14,190 bases of DNA from NCBI GenBank assembly GCA_002687795.1, contig NZBG01000026.1:1-14190 (forward strand). The letters run 5' to 3'. Each line of letters starts with the position of its first letter. The first letter of the stretch is position 1. The stretch comes from Candidatus Woesearchaeota archaeon (lineage in GTDB: Archaea; Nanobdellota; Nanobdellia; Woesearchaeales; GCA-2687795). Below are positions 6,496 to 13,599 of the stretch, piece after piece. A program made the position numbers and the translations under genes. The notes beneath the pieces were generated by a model. It worked only from the letters and a program-made list of their open reading frames with translations. It was not told the DNA's origin and made no database searches.

Positions 6496-7410
6496 ATGGA
6501 ACCAGAACAAAAGGAATCAGCTGTGATATTAGCAGGCGGTGACAAGAGATTCTCGCTAAAGGAGTTTTTCTACCAGATAGGGGATTTATTTCGTTATAAA
6601 GAACTTCATTTTAGATTAGGCTATAAAGTGCTAAAGGGGATTAAGGGAAACATAGACGGCAAAGTTGAAGAAAGGCCTATGTTTGAGCATATTCTAAGTG
6701 AATTGCAAAAAGTAGAAAGGATCGGAAAGATTATTTTAGTTGCTCCTAAAGAAGCTATGGGAGAAGATCTTGAAAGGAGAATCAGCTCTCAGTATGATAA
6801 ATGCGAAATTGTAGACCAAGCAGACAGCTTTGGAGGCAATGTTAAGAAACCATACGAAGAAGACCCTAACAGAGGGCATGTTCTATATCTAACTGCAGAC
6901 TCCCCCACAACAAAGAAAGCAGATATTGAAGAGTTCTTATCTATCTGTGATAAATTAAGAGATAAATATGGTCTTATCTATCCAATTGTAAGTAAAGGAA
7001 GGCTAGTGAAATCTGGAAAATTGCTCAGAAGAATCTGTTTTGAGGTCAATCCAAGCGGTATATTCCCCGAAGACTACTTTGATAATGAAGATTCTGATAA
7101 AAACGGCAGAGTTGGTATGCGTATAACAAGCATGGCATATGTTGATCTAAAAGGCATCCAAGTTGAACAAATTGATGAAGCTCATAATATAAGAAGGCTA
7201 CTAAGAAGATCTTCTAGAGTTACTCTAAAAAAAATATTTGGTAAAAATAAGATAAAAAGATACAAACAAGGAATAAGCATATCAGAGATTGAAGATTGTG
7301 TAGGTGATTATGAAAAAATTCCTACAAAAGTAGTTGGTCTAAACGGAGCAGGATGTTCTCTTGACGTTGACAGCCCAAGAGATAAAAGAGAAATAGAACG
7401 TCTTCTCTAG
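6496..7410 (+). CDS. GT-A type NTP transferase (nucleotidyltransferase)
   Basis: A 304-residue protein with the start of a GT-A Rossmann nucleotidyltransferase: the AVILAGG nucleotide-binding loop (residues 9-15), then a strand ending IILVAP (about 79-84), and LYLTADSP (130-137), whose Asp is in the position of the metal-binding Asp. Near the C-terminus, CSLDVDSPRD resembles the DVDTPED of MobA, CobY and sugar-phosphate nucleotidyltransferases. The protein is about 100 residues longer than MobA or CobY, with a basic segment at about 228-258 (RRLLRRSS and KNKIKRYK) that may bind a polyanion or a membrane. The substrate cannot be assigned. It has its own leaderless promoter, and its stop overlaps the helicase stop on the other strand by 4 bp. 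Confidence 0.7.
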   Translation: MEPEQKESAVILAGGDKRFSLKEFFYQIGDLFRYKELHFRLGYKVLKGIKGNIDGKVEERPMFEHILSELQKVERIGKIILVAPKEAMGEDLERRISSQYDKCEIVDQADSFGGNVKKPYEEDPNRGHVLYLTADSPTTKKADIEEFLSICDKLRDKYGLIYPIVSKGRLVKSGKLLRRICFEVNPSGIFPEDYFDNEDSDKNGRVGMRITSMAYVDLKGIQVEQIDEAHNIRRLLRRSSRVTLKKIFGKNKIKRYKQGISISEIEDCVGDYEKIPTKVVGLNGAGCSLDVDSPRDKREIERLL

Positions 7411-9290
7411 TTTTGCTCAAAAAACTCTTTAACCACCTCATTATACTGCTTGCTAATCTTTATCTCCCAGTCAGGCGGAAAACACTTAAAATAACTCCCC
7501 CATGTATACCTAACATCAAGGAACGCAATAACTCCCCTGTCCTTCTCGCTTCTTATGCACCTTCCCGCGCTCTGTAAGCATTTAATAAAAGCAGGCAGCT
7601 TATATCCATAATCCCAGCCCTTGCCGAACTTTTTGTCATAATACTTGATCAGCTCCTGAGTCTGCAAATCAGGCGGCCCTAACGGCAAACCAACAACAAC
7701 CACGCACTTCAAAAAATCTCCTATCAAATCAATCCCTTCAGAAAAAGAGCCTGAATGAACGCCCAGCAGAACAGCCCCTGTTTCCTTATAATTCTTGAAC
7801 TCTTCCAACAGCTCTGCCTTCTCCTCCTTTGTAAGAAATGGCTTCTCCAACAGTATATTCTTCCTGCAAAGCATGGAAAAATAATCATTTATCCTGTCTC
7901 TCAGGTTATAACTTGGGAAAAAGATGATTGAATTCCCTGGCACTTGCTTAGTTAATCCAGCGCAGACATTAGCTATCTTCCTATACTCATCCTTGCACCT
8001 GAAATCATACTTTGTGGTAGTCTCCGGTATGATCAGGTTAAGCCTGTTCTCTTCAGGGAAAGGAGAGTTGTATTGTTTTTCGATGGTATCCTCAGGAAAG
8101 CCTAACATCTCCCTATACATAGAAGTTGGGGTCATTGTTCCGCTCATTGCAATCGTCAAATAAGAGCTGGCAAGGATTTCCTGGCTCATCAATGAAGGGT
8201 CAAGGCATTTATAAGAAAGCTCAACAATCCTCTTGCCATTAAATTCCCTGACAGTTATTATCCTTGAGAAGCCCTCATCAGAGCCCTGCCATGCATTCAG
8301 GAAATGCGCTATCGAGCCAATATAGCTCTGCTTCTGCTCCTCTCTTATCTCATCCCCTATAAACTCCATATCCTCAATCAGCTCATCATACTTTGCTATC
8401 TTGTTGATTTTATCAATAAACGATTGCTTGTCTGCTAACTTTTCCTTATATGTTTCAATATCTTTAGAAAGCTCTGACAGAATCTTCTGCATGGCATTTA
8501 AGCTCTTTAATATATCGGTATGCCCATGCTTCTTTGCCTCGCTTGCAGCCCTCCTGATGATTCTTGATGACAGTTTATCTGATAACAGGTTTCTTATCCT
8601 CTCTGGTAGGTTATGGCCCTCGTCCACTATTATGATTGAATTCTCCAGCTTCTTACCGCTCTTTTTCAGAAAGGTTTCGCTTACACTAGGATTAAACACA
8701 TAATAATAATCAGCAATAATTACCTTTGACTTAGAGGCGAGCTTCATGCTTATCTCATAAGGGCACAGCTTTCTTTCCTCGCAAACCTCCACAACCTTCT
8801 CAACATGCGCAGGCGATAACCCTTTCAGCTCCTCTATTGCCAGCTTTGCCTCAGGGGAAAGCTTATGCTTATCGTACATGTTAGAATAATACTCGCACTT
8901 CTTCTCTTCCCTCTGGAGCTTGCAATACTCAGAAAATTCGTTAGAATAAAGCTCCTTTGTTCCCGGAACAGGGCACATCCATTTCTTGCCAATGATATCT
9001 GTGGCTATTATATCGGTGCTATGCTTTTCCTTGATCTGCTTTAAAGTTTCTATTGCAATATGATGCTGAGTATGCCTTGAAGTGAGAAAGAATATGTTAA
9101 CATCCCTCTTCAAAGCAAAACTCAAAGCAGGGCATAATGCAGCGACTGTCTTCCCCAAACCAGTAGGGGCATGGATTATCATGCTTTTCTTATTCTCAAC
9201 TGCATCCTTAATATCAATGATAAGCTTATCCTGCTCTGCCCGAATTTCATCATAAGGGAAAAGAAGCTGTTTCTTAAGTTTTAAATCCAT
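7407..9290 (-). CDS. XPD/Rad3-like FeS superfamily 2 DNA helicase
   Basis: A 627-residue 5'-3' helicase of the XPD/DinG group, expected to unwind DNA in repair. Motifs: Walker A APTGLGKT (41-48), the DEAH-type box DEGH (223-226), motif V-like SGSFSEGIDL, and motif VI QSAGRCIR (573-580) followed by a typical DRGVIAFLD. Four cysteines between Walker A and the DEGH box (C106, C123, C132, C176) fit the 4Fe-4S domain; C170 is an extra nearby cysteine. The Arch domain would lie between the FeS domain and helicase domain 2. Length is normal for archaeal XPD. A TATA box about 27 bases upstream suggests a leaderless, single-gene transcript. XPD itself and an XPD-like paralogue cannot be told apart here. 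Confidence 0.9.
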   Translation of the reverse strand: MDLKLKKQLLFPYDEIRAEQDKLIIDIKDAVENKKSMIIHAPTGLGKTVAALCPALSFALKRDVNIFFLTSRHTQHHIAIETLKQIKEKHSTDIIATDIIGKKWMCPVPGTKELYSNEFSEYCKLQREEKKCEYYSNMYDKHKLSPEAKLAIEELKGLSPAHVEKVVEVCEERKLCPYEISMKLASKSKVIIADYYYVFNPSVSETFLKKSGKKLENSIIIVDEGHNLPERIRNLLSDKLSSRIIRRAASEAKKHGHTDILKSLNAMQKILSELSKDIETYKEKLADKQSFIDKINKIAKYDELIEDMEFIGDEIREEQKQSYIGSIAHFLNAWQGSDEGFSRIITVREFNGKRIVELSYKCLDPSLMSQEILASSYLTIAMSGTMTPTSMYREMLGFPEDTIEKQYNSPFPEENRLNLIIPETTTKYDFRCKDEYRKIANVCAGLTKQVPGNSIIFFPSYNLRDRINDYFSMLCRKNILLEKPFLTKEEKAELLEEFKNYKETGAVLLGVHSGSFSEGIDLIGDFLKCVVVVGLPLGPPDLQTQELIKYYDKKFGKGWDYGYKLPAFIKCLQSAGRCIRSEKDRGVIAFLDVRYTWGSYFKCFPPDWEIKISKQYNEVVKEFFEQN

Positions 9291-9312
9291 CCAAAAAAAG
9301 AAATTGAGGTGA

Positions 9313-9322
9313 GTTATAAAGA
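9313..9322 (-). promoter_or_regulatory. TATA box of the helicase gene
   Basis: On the minus strand the sequence reads TCTTTATAAC, centred about 27 bases before the ATG at 9290, with no SD in between. This predicts a leaderless mRNA. Confidence 0.5.
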
Positions 9323-9333
9323 TTTTGATTGTT

Positions 9334-9339
9334 AAAAAA
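9334..9339 (-). terminator. T-run after the trpS operon
   Basis: On the minus strand, six T (ACTTTTTTAAC) lie about 25 bases after the stop of the 63-residue gene and before the helicase TATA box. Archaeal polymerase can terminate at such T-runs without a hairpin, and none is obvious here. Confidence 0.4.
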
Positions 9340-9362
9340 GTTGCAAATAACCAATTCCATTT

Positions 9363-9554
9363 TTAAGTATATTTCTGATGGAGCGATTTATTTATTTTTC
9401 TTCCCAGTTTTAAAGCATCTTTCTCACTAAGTTTAGATTTAGAAGATATACTCTTCTTAAGCTTTTTAAACAATTCTTCCTCTGTACCATAAAGATTTTT
9501 CTCTTCACTTGCTTTAGCCAGTAATTTCACAAGAGTTAATTCCTTTTTTAGCAT
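9363..9554 (-). CDS. Small helical protein of unknown function downstream of trpS
   Basis: A 63-residue, Lys-rich and probably all-helical protein (start MLKKELTLVKLLAKASEEKN). It begins 6 bases after the trpS stop, and AGGGTTGATT before its ATG can pair partly with the anti-SD, so it is likely translated from the trpS mRNA. I do not recognise a family. Size and charge would suit a nucleic acid-binding protein or a small accessory factor, but that is inference. Coding status rests on the tight spacing and the sensible composition. Confidence 0.6.
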   Translation of the reverse strand: MLKKELTLVKLLAKASEEKNLYGTEEELFKKLKKSISSKSKLSEKDALKLGRKINKSLHQKYT

Positions 9555-9560
9555 TTTTAA

Positions 9561-10685
9561 TCAACCCTTCAAAACAAACTTATCCAGCATTCCCCTTGCC
9601 TTCTCCCTTTTCTTCTGATGCTCTTTCAAGAAAGAGTTTAGCTTATCAATAAGAATCTGCTTAAGCTCGCCTGTCAGCAGTTTCCCTGATTTGTAATCAT
9701 TATAAATCTTCTTCAGCTTTTTATCATCCTCTTCAAAAAAAGTAAGCCATTGGTAGCTAACATCAATCTCAGGATTGCCCCCTTTCTTCCTATGCTCTTC
9801 CACTGTTGCCTGGCCTCCTGAAAATGCATACTTGTTAACCTTCTTCTTCACCTCTTCCGGGGGGTCAGTCAGCGCAATAAAAGAATAAGGGTCAGACGCG
9901 CTCATCTTGCCTCCTTTAAGCCCTGGTATGAACTTATGGTAAGTAGAGCTGAGCTGGACAAACCTAAATTTCTGTGTTCTTATCCTCTGTGAAATATCCC
10001 TTGCCAGCCTTATATGCGGATCCTGGTCAATCCCCACAGGAATAAACGTTGGAACTGGCTCGCCCTCAAACTCTGATAATTGGGGGTGAAGCATATCAGC
10101 AGCCTGCAATAACGCAGCCAGCATCTTGCCTGGGCTGATATCTCCATACACAGCCTTAAACTCATTAAAAGTTGCATGCCCTGACAACAGGTTCTGCAGC
10201 CTGTAATATGCATTAGCTTTCTTTGGCTCTTTAGAACGATTGCTCTGGAAATAAATCTCACAGTTCTCCGGCTTTAATCCAAGCGCTATATAATTCAGGA
10301 TATATTCATTGATTGCAATCTTTTTGCTTTCCTCTAAAGATTGCCCTCTTGTAAGATAAGACTCAACATCAGCAACCGCTATATACAATTTAGCGCCTAA
10401 CTTCTGATAAAAAATCATCTGCTGCGCAAGAATCATATGCCCAATATGAAACTTTCCTGTAGGCATAAGCCCGGTCATCATCACAAACTTTTTTTTATTT
10501 TTTGCAGCCTCAAGAATCCTCTGTATATCCCTATGCGCAAACACCTTATTTCTCCTAAACAAAAGGTTCTTATTAAACACAGAAGGCAGCTCTTTCATTG
10601 GGGATATGCCGAACTCCCTAACAAGCTTATCATAATCAATATCCCCTTTAACCTCCCAGGGCGTAACTATAGATTTCTTTGCCAT
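9561..10685 (-). CDS. trpS: Tryptophanyl-tRNA synthetase, archaeal/eukaryal type
   Basis: Attaches tryptophan to tRNA-Trp in the cytosol, using ATP. The 374-residue protein begins with VTPWEV and GDIDYDKL, typical of archaeal and eukaryotic TrpRS. HIGH is complete at residues 80-83 in TGLMPTGKFHIGH, and the second class I signature is KMSAS (260-264), the usual archaeal/eukaryal form. It is followed by the family's AFSGGQAT and a GGNPEIDVSYQWL segment. Length is normal. A TATA box about 26 bases before the ATG lies in the 3' end of the racemase gene, so trpS is probably transcribed separately from the upstream operon and together with the 63-residue gene after it. Confidence 0.95.
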   Translation of the reverse strand: MAKKSIVTPWEVKGDIDYDKLVREFGISPMKELPSVFNKNLLFRRNKVFAHRDIQRILEAAKNKKKFVMMTGLMPTGKFHIGHMILAQQMIFYQKLGAKLYIAVADVESYLTRGQSLEESKKIAINEYILNYIALGLKPENCEIYFQSNRSKEPKKANAYYRLQNLLSGHATFNEFKAVYGDISPGKMLAALLQAADMLHPQLSEFEGEPVPTFIPVGIDQDPHIRLARDISQRIRTQKFRFVQLSSTYHKFIPGLKGGKMSASDPYSFIALTDPPEEVKKKVNKYAFSGGQATVEEHRKKGGNPEIDVSYQWLTFFEEDDKKLKKIYNDYKSGKLLTGELKQILIDKLNSFLKEHQKKREKARGMLDKFVLKG

Positions 10686-10700
10686 AGGTCTTAATCAGAA

Positions 10701-11390
10701 TTAATGATTATAAAAATGTTTTGGAATTACTTCAACAACTGCCTCAACTAAGACATCGATAGTATTTATTTTGGGAAAAGTCTCGTTCCCAAGCATAACT
10801 GCAAATTCAGTACAGCCAAGTATTACAGTCTTTGCACCTTTATTTAGATATTTTTGGCAGATGCTTTTTACTAATTTTACCTGGGCCTGCTTATTCAGCC
10901 CTTTATTAAAATTAAAGATTGCGTCTGTTAACTTATTCATCTCTTTATCATTTGGTTCAAATATTTTAAGACCATTAAACCTATATAATCCTTGTTTTAT
11001 ACAGTTTGGCGTGGCAATTATAAAAACAGAATCTATTCCTCTCTTAGTTAATGAGTCTTTTAACTCTTGTTTTAAATTAATAATTGGCGTATTAACCTCT
11101 TTTTGTAACCTATCATAAAACAAATGAATTGTATTGCATACCATCACAATAAAATCAGGATTTAATTTATCCAGCTCCTTCAGGCCTTGTACATACGGCA
11201 ATAAATCTTCACCAGATATATTATCAAAAATCAATTCGGGTGCTGGAATACTGTTGATGAAGATCTGTGGGAAGTCTTGGTTACTCTTTATTAAGCCTTC
11301 TTCCTGAAGCCTTGTTATTAACTTAAGATAAAAATTTCCTGTAGCCTCAGGGCCTATCCCTCCCAATACACCTATCTTCTTAGCCTTCAC
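10701..11390 (-). CDS. Aspartate/glutamate racemase family protein
   Basis: A 229-residue PLP-independent racemase of the Asp/Glu racemase superfamily, which inverts the alpha carbon of an amino acid with two cysteines. Seen: the N-terminal GGIGPEAT (10-17), first catalytic Cys C85 in MVCNTIH, and second catalytic Cys C193 in GCTEF. The GG-x-GP-x-AT start and the GCTE motif are those of aspartate racemases rather than MurI, but the substrate is inferred only from resemblance. It starts at GTG 11390 with a perfect GGAGGTGA SD 6 bases upstream, and overlaps the upstream gene by 11 bp, so it is translationally coupled to it. A D-amino acid product would be unusual next to a synthetase-like protein. 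Confidence 0.87.
   Translation of the reverse strand: MKAKKIGVLGGIGPEATGNFYLKLITRLQEEGLIKSNQDFPQIFINSIPAPELIFDNISGEDLLPYVQGLKELDKLNPDFIVMVCNTIHLFYDRLQKEVNTPIINLKQELKDSLTKRGIDSVFIIATPNCIKQGLYRFNGLKIFEPNDKEMNKLTDAIFNFNKGLNKQAQVKLVKSICQKYLNKGAKTVILGCTEFAVMLGNETFPKINTIDVLVEAVVEVIPKHFYNH
10706..10716 (-). promoter_or_regulatory. TATA box of trpS
   Basis: The minus strand reads TTTTTATAATC, centred about 26 bases before the trpS ATG at 10685, within the last codons of the upstream racemase gene. No SD is seen, consistent with a leaderless transcript. Confidence 0.5.
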
Positions 11391-12261
11391 TTTTATTCAC
11401 CTCCCTATATGGAGCCAGAATATTCTCTTCCACTAGATGCCTTGCAGTCTTTTTCAACTTCCTGCCATAAAGACTGCTTATTTCTTCATTAGTCAGATAG
11501 TTTTTGCCTAAACTATATCCCGCTACAGAAGCCAGTCTAAGGAGGTACCTTAGTGCCAGTTCAGGTCCTAAATTAATCTTGCATTCTGCTTTATACCCAT
11601 CATCTAAAAAGATTCTCTGGCCGTTATCTTTTCCTCTGTGGTTGGGAATATAAGGAATCACAGTTTCTGGTTCTTTTGTGCCCAAAGCATATGCATCTAT
11701 TAAATAAGCAAAATCAATATCCATACCCAAACTTCTCATGATGCTATCATACTTTCCTTCTTTTGATGGCCCTGTTTTTGCTTCTATACCTCTTGTTCTT
11801 TTTAAGAATTCAACACATGCAATCTCATTTAAAGGATAAACTATTCCATGGGATTCTCTGAATTCTTCAGGCACCGTATTCATGAGTTTGTCTGAAAGAC
11901 CTTTTTCTCTGGCCTGTTCTTCTGTTTCTTCAACAACCGTTCTATATTCACCACTTCGCATAAAATCTGAAGAAATGATTATATCAGGCTGAAAACCATA
12001 TACAGATTTTAGAGACTCTAAAGCATTAAGTGTTTGTTGAAGCCCTGCTTCAATATATTCTTCTTTGATTCCATTGAATCTCAGAAAATCATCTACAAGG
12101 AGCAAAGAATATTCTTTTGCTTCTAAGCCCGCAAGAAGAAGTTCCAACACATCTATAGGAACTCCTTGATAGCCGAAGCCCATTCCTAAGAAAGCAATTT
12201 TATCAGTTAAGCTGATTCCTTCAGGCTCTGTTGTCTGGATGAGGCTGCCACGGGCAACCAC
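11380..12261 (-). CDS. Diverged class I aminoacyl-tRNA synthetase-like protein, HIGH motif absent
   Basis: No family is firmly recognised. By eye it follows the order of TyrRS/TrpRS catalytic cores: a first strand and loop KIAFLGMGFGYQG (21-33) where HIGH would be, a long helix, a strand YSLLLVDDFLRFNG (51-64) like the LLADLHAYLN of archaeal TyrRS, a helix, then PDIIISSDFMRSGEY (92-106), VYPLNEIA, TGPSKEGKYD (163-172) and PYIPNHRGKDNGQRI (203-217). There is no clear KMSKS. Cyclodipeptide synthases are also TyrRS-like folds without HIGH and KMSKS, but their diagnostic motifs are not evident. The annotated GTG start has no SD. The frame is open further upstream without a start, and an ATG at 12292 with a good SD lies in another frame, so a frameshift near 12262-12265 is possible. 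It overlaps the racemase gene by 11 bp. Confidence 0.6.
   Translation of the reverse strand: MVARGSLIQTTEPEGISLTDKIAFLGMGFGYQGVPIDVLELLLAGLEAKEYSLLLVDDFLRFNGIKEEYIEAGLQQTLNALESLKSVYGFQPDIIISSDFMRSGEYRTVVEETEEQAREKGLSDKLMNTVPEEFRESHGIVYPLNEIACVEFLKRTRGIEAKTGPSKEGKYDSIMRSLGMDIDFAYLIDAYALGTKEPETVIPYIPNHRGKDNGQRIFLDDGYKAECKINLGPELALRYLLRLASVAGYSLGKNYLTNEEISSLYGRKLKKTARHLVEENILAPYREVNKSEG
11397..11404 (-). promoter_or_regulatory. Consensus SD of the racemase gene
   Basis: The minus strand reads GGAGGTGA, 6 bases before the GTG at 11390. It decides this non-ATG start and lies inside the coding end of the synthetase-like gene. Confidence 0.85.
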
Positions 12262-12289
12262 TTTTGCATGTTTGTGATTCTCTAGAGGG

Positions 12290-12305
12290 CATTTTATTGA
12301 TCCTC
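12290..12305 (-). promoter_or_regulatory. SD and ATG just before the synthetase-like gene, in another frame
   Basis: On the minus strand GAGGATC is followed by AATAAA and ATG (12290-12292), one base after the stop of the 149-residue gene. It is a good initiation site, yet its frame ends after 23 codons; one base fewer in the A-run at 12262-12265 would join it to the main frame. Confidence 0.4.
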
Positions 12306-12743
12306 TTTATTATTAGGTCTTATTTGATAATTCCTTAATATATGTCTAATCAGATGATCTGGCAATTCTCTTCTCATTCTGATTTTGATACTCTGCCCTT
12401 TCAATAGTGAAAGCATTTCTAATCCTTCTTTTTGGAAGAATGTAGCATTAGTTGTTGGAAGAAAAAGCTCACCCACCTCATCCATATAATCACTAGTAGG
12501 AACAGATGTCATATCACAAGCAATATAGTCACCAGTATATTCTATTCCTGTTTGCGTGTCTGTGCAATTAATTGTTGCAGTTCTTCCTTTAGTAGAACCG
12601 CTACTAAAAATTGGGGATCCTGCTGCTACTCCTGTAGGTACATAATAGGATACATCTTTTTCTTCTCCTGCACAAATATCATCTATTCTCAAATTTCTCT
12701 GTGGTCCTAACATAATGTCTTTGAGTAAATTACCGATTTTCAT
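12294..12743 (-). CDS. Hypothetical protein, first gene of the synthetase-like/racemase operon
   Basis: A 149-residue protein I cannot assign. The middle part (about 30-95) is rich in Ser, Thr, Gly and Tyr and looks beta-rich, with cysteines at 24, 60 and 76. The end is helical and basic (KIRMRRELPDHLIRHILRN). No signal peptide or membrane helix is apparent. The ATG start has GGAGGT 8 bases upstream. Its stop lies 32 bases before the annotated GTG of the synthetase-like gene, and only one base before the out-of-frame ATG at 12292, so all three genes (this one, synthetase-like, racemase) very likely share one mRNA. Confidence 0.65.
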   Translation of the reverse strand: MKIGNLLKDIMLGPQRNLRIDDICAGEEKDVSYYVPTGVAAGSPIFSSGSTKGRTATINCTDTQTGIEYTGDYIACDMTSVPTSDYMDEVGELFLPTTNATFFQKEGLEMLSLLKGQSIKIRMRRELPDHLIRHILRNYQIRPNNKEDQ

Positions 12744-12751
12744 TTGTAGTA

Positions 12752-12757
12752 ACCTCC
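12752..12757 (-). promoter_or_regulatory. SD of the 149-residue gene
   Basis: The minus strand reads GGAGGT, 8 bases before the ATG at 12743. It confirms this start and means the operon mRNA has a leader. Confidence 0.7.
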
Positions 12758-12775
12758 ATGTCCATGTTATCTTTC

Positions 12776-12790
12776 GGAAACTATGTTTCC
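12776..12790. repeat. Inverted repeat in the divergent promoter region, candidate operator
   Basis: GGAAAC-TAT-GTTTCC is a perfect 6-bp inverted repeat with a 3-base spacer. On the minus strand it directly follows TTTAAAGG (TATA-like), about 35-50 bases before the 149-residue start codon, near the likely transcription start of the operon. It may bind a repressor or form a hairpin in the leader. Confidence 0.45.
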
Positions 12791-12843
12791 TTTAAAGTAA
12801 AAAAATGAAATTCTATTTAATTTTTATGTCATAATTAGTAAGA

Positions 12844-12853
12844 TTTATATATA
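12844..12853 (+). promoter_or_regulatory. TATA box of the ACT-domain gene
   Basis: TTTATATATA is centred about 26 bases before the ATG at 12875, with no SD in between. This indicates a leaderless transcript. Confidence 0.65.
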
Positions 12854-12874
12854 TCTGACATATTTATTATAAAA

Positions 12875-13513
12875 ATGACCAACATCAACTTCTTACTCCA
12901 GGACTTCTTCAATAGGAATCCAGACATTGCTAAGGCAAGAAACAAGGACTTAGTAAACAGGAGAGCATTAGCTAAATACATTATTAAGCATGAAACCCTG
13001 GACAAAAACAAGATAGAAGCCTTAATCACTGCGCTAAGAAGATTCGAGGTAAAAAAAGAAAGCGAAGATAATCTCTCCAGCCTGTTTAAGGAAATAAACA
13101 TAACCACTAAAGATAATATTATTATTATAAACCTTGAAAAGAATGAACAGGTACTAGAAGACCTCTCAAAAGTAATACCCTTAATCAATTTCAGCAAGAA
13201 TGAAACCTTAAAGATAGTCCAGGGATCATTATCAGTTAAGCTGTTTATTGATAATTTTAATCTTAAGAAAATAAAAGATATCTTTCTGGAAAAGAATATT
13301 CTCAGGATTCATAAAGAGATTGCAGAGTTAAGTCTTATTTTCCCAGAAAAAGCCATTAAAACTAAAGGGATAATATCTTATGTAACTTCTCAATTGCTTA
13401 TCAATGATATTAACATTATAGAATTATTGACATGCACTCCTGAGCTAATAATTTATGTAGAAGAAAAATCTTTAGTTAAAGCATATGAATCTATAAAAAG
13501 ATTAAAGACATAG
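12875..13513 (+). CDS. Protein with C-terminal ACT-like domain, possible regulator
   Basis: A 212-residue protein. Residues about 148-210 have the ACT pattern: a strand IAELSLIFP, a helix KGIISYVTSQLLINDINIIE with the Gly at the helix start, and the final strand ELIIYVEE followed by helix VKAYESIKRL. ACT domains usually bind amino acids and control enzymes or regulators. Residues about 80-140 may form a second, weaker ACT-like unit. The N-terminal 60 residues are basic and helical (NRRALAKYIIK) and could be a helix-turn-helix, but this is uncertain. It is divergent from the synthetase-like/racemase operon across a 131-bp region holding both promoters and an inverted repeat, so control of that operon by an amino acid is a testable idea, not shown. 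Confidence 0.6.
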   Translation: MTNINFLLQDFFNRNPDIAKARNKDLVNRRALAKYIIKHETLDKNKIEALITALRRFEVKKESEDNLSSLFKEINITTKDNIIIINLEKNEQVLEDLSKVIPLINFSKNETLKIVQGSLSVKLFIDNFNLKKIKDIFLEKNILRIHKEIAELSLIFPEKAIKTKGIISYVTSQLLINDINIIELLTCTPELIIYVEEKSLVKAYESIKRLKT

Positions 13514-13519
13514 CCAAAT

Positions 13520-13545
13520 GAAGTTTTGTTTACAAACTTCTTTTT
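13520..13545 (+). terminator. Terminator hairpin after the ACT-domain gene
   Basis: GAAGTTT (13520-13526) and AAACTTC (13534-13540) form a 7-bp stem with a 7-base loop, directly followed by TTTTT. It begins 7 bases after the stop codon. Confidence 0.65.
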
Positions 13546-13581
13546 AGCCTAACAGAAGTAAACTAAAGAGATAATTATATT

Positions 13582-13597
13582 ATAAAATAATAAAAAA
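13582..13597 (-). terminator. T-rich terminator after the PRC-barrel gene
   Basis: On the minus strand the stop codon is followed within 3 bases by TTTTTTATTATTTTAT. There is no hairpin; T-runs of this kind end transcription in archaea. Confidence 0.5.
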
Positions 13598-13599
13598 CC

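Noticed and set aside
12835..13197. 120-codon open frame on the minus strand
   Set aside because: It lies antisense to the ACT-domain gene, has low-complexity Ser/Leu-rich composition and no SD or promoter; the plus-strand frame has both an ACT pattern and a TATA box.
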